NCBI GenBank assembly: GCA_016702645.1 | Contig: JADJDP010000054.1 | Span: forward strand, 1-6,836 | From: Flavobacteriales bacterium | Lineage (GTDB): Bacteria > Bacteroidota > Bacteroidia > Flavobacteriales_F > PHOS-HE28 | Direction of reading: 5' to 3' | DNA length: 6,836 nucleotides | Shown here: one piece after another, positions 6,227-6,836 of the stretch | Layout: the number at the start of each line of letters is the position of its first letter | Position numbering within the stretch: position 1 is the stretch's first letter | The notes under the pieces: generated by a model | The model's database searches: none | What the model was told of the DNA's origin: nothing | Seen by the model: the letters and a program-made list of their open reading frames with translations, nothing else | Made by a program: the position numbers and the translations under genes

Positions 6227-6380
6227 TGATGTGCCCGCCGGCGGCATGACCTTTAAGCGCATCGAAGTGAAGCGGCACCACGGATGGCGCGTACTACCGC
6301 GGTGACTTTTTCTCGAAGCCGCCCGCCAATGCCAGGGCGTGGCCATCGGTGGCGCGTACTACCCGGACCGCGATGATTGA

Positions 6381-6836
6381 ACACGAGCATGCCACGAATA
6401 GCATTGAAACTCCACCATCTTCGCGTATCACAATGCGTGTTCGGTCACGAAGCTCAATTGAAGATGCCGTCCTTGGGGCTGTGCGGGCCATACTATAACG
6501 CCGAATTCGAAGCGAGCGCGGCGGCCCGCGCGCAGGGTGACCTGGGTCGTGAATGGTACCCACCCTCGAACGCGCTCATATTCTCGGCCAGCGCTGGCCC
6601 ATGGAGCACAATGCGGCATTGGCGCATGCTCAAATTCGGTTTCCGCTACCAAGAACACGCGCGGCATCATCGGGCAGTTGCCACGGTTGGTTTTCGGTGG
6701 CGCAAGAGTTTCGTAGGCACGGTACCTATTGGAAATACCGGTGGGGTGAATGTGCCACCATTGCGCCCTTGCCTGTGCCCCAAGACCTGGCCTACCTGCT
6801 GGGAGACCCCAGCACAACAAACCTTCATCGCTCAAA
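6381..6836 (+). other. Unassigned right end, open in one + frame and its in-register antisense
   Basis: No recognisable gene. Frame 6422 on the + strand has no stop to the window end and reads GLCGPYYNAEFEASAAARAQ then REWYPPSNALIFSASAGPW, with mainly G/C third positions up to about 6600 and less after. The minus-strand frame sharing its codon boundaries (6835 to 6428) is also open, which in GC-rich DNA is a common shadow. Other short pieces that look coding are TIFAYHNACSVTKLN at about 6414-6461 and TYWKYRWGECATIAPLPVPQ at about 6724-6783, each in a different frame. Given the indels just upstream, this may be a further frameshifted gene whose identity cannot be read. No promoter or terminator was seen. 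Confidence 0.3.

Larger units (their letters stand above)
4966..6380 (+). pseudogene. Periplasmic adaptor (membrane fusion) lipoprotein of metal efflux pump, CusB/CzcB-like, frameshifted in 3' third
   Basis: The first 270 or so residues (4966-5778) are clean. Residues 20-35 are a signal peptide ending in LFAAC, with Cys36 (5071-5073) as likely lipidated residue, followed by GGG and a His/Glu repeat. Then come the first barrel-sandwich half (ALGGTVREVLVQEGDHVKKG), a helical hairpin (about residues 145-200), the second half (IVSPIDGTVAHIAVNVGSKA), and a beta-barrel start (LHVDLFLYEQDIAKVKVGQK). After 5779 family sequence continues but hops frames: TNLPGKNYTAVVFAIGSAFE, TKTIPVHAEV, GFDDGMGANARI, DVGNANTTAVLTEAIVNMEG, DHVFIRTEAA, a His-rich insertion, then DDVPAGGMTFKRIEVKR and GGAYY near the C terminus. 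The end at TGA 6378-6380 is a best guess. The uncorrected frame runs to TAA 6124-6126. It starts 12 bases after the channel stop, so it is in the same operon. It would join pump and channel. Confidence 0.8.

Noticed and set aside
6428..6835. Minus-strand open frame at the right end as a gene
   Set aside because: It shares codon boundaries with a fully open + frame, has no recognised motif, and lies in a region with probable indels; direction cannot be decided.

Overview
The window is a heavy-metal resistance locus of the RND (HME-RND, CzcA/CusA) type, read left to right on the + strand. It most likely comes from a GC-rich member of the Bacteroidota, possibly a Flavobacteriales-like lineage known mainly from assemblies. 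Four observations support that placement: an RND pump fused to a TolC-type channel in one reading frame, a TAnnTTTG-type -7 box just before the first gene, starts without Shine-Dalgarno sequences, and an MFP lipoprotein with a Gly-rich, acidic, His-rich stretch after its lipobox. The lineage is inferred; no marker gene is present.

Layout: 1-138 is a GC-rich stretch with an Ala/Arg-rich minus-strand open frame of unknown nature. 164-171 is a candidate promoter box. 177-524 encodes a small His-rich, probably exported protein. 529-561 is a strong stem-loop in the gap before the pump gene. 644-4953 is one long gene (about 1,435 residues when repaired) for a CzcA/CusA-like proton/metal antiporter fused through a hydrophobic, signal-peptide-like linker to a TolC-family outer-membrane factor. 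4966 to about 6380 is the periplasmic adaptor (membrane fusion) lipoprotein, with a short His/Glu repeat at its N terminus and a long His/Glu-rich insertion near its C terminus. 6381-6836 has no gene I can assign with confidence.

How it works together: the adaptor would bridge the inner-membrane pump and the outer-membrane channel into a tripartite complex that exports divalent cations from the periplasm or cytoplasm. The TM4 motif DFGLIVDGAVIIVE resembles the Zn/Co/Cd and Ni/Co exporters more than the Cu/Ag exporter CusA. The small His-rich protein and the two His-rich parts of the adaptor could gather or sense metal in the periplasm.

Condition: the pump-channel gene is interrupted at about ten places and the adaptor at about eight or more, all by short indels. 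The breaks are clustered (1688-1768, 2697-2702, 4388-4680, 4915-4940, after 5779), and several come in compensating pairs that restore the conserved protein. Long stretches between clusters are clean. This looks more like local consensus error in a low-coverage or long-read assembly than true gene decay, but the sequence alone cannot settle it. I see no RNA genes, insertion sequences or CRISPR arrays.
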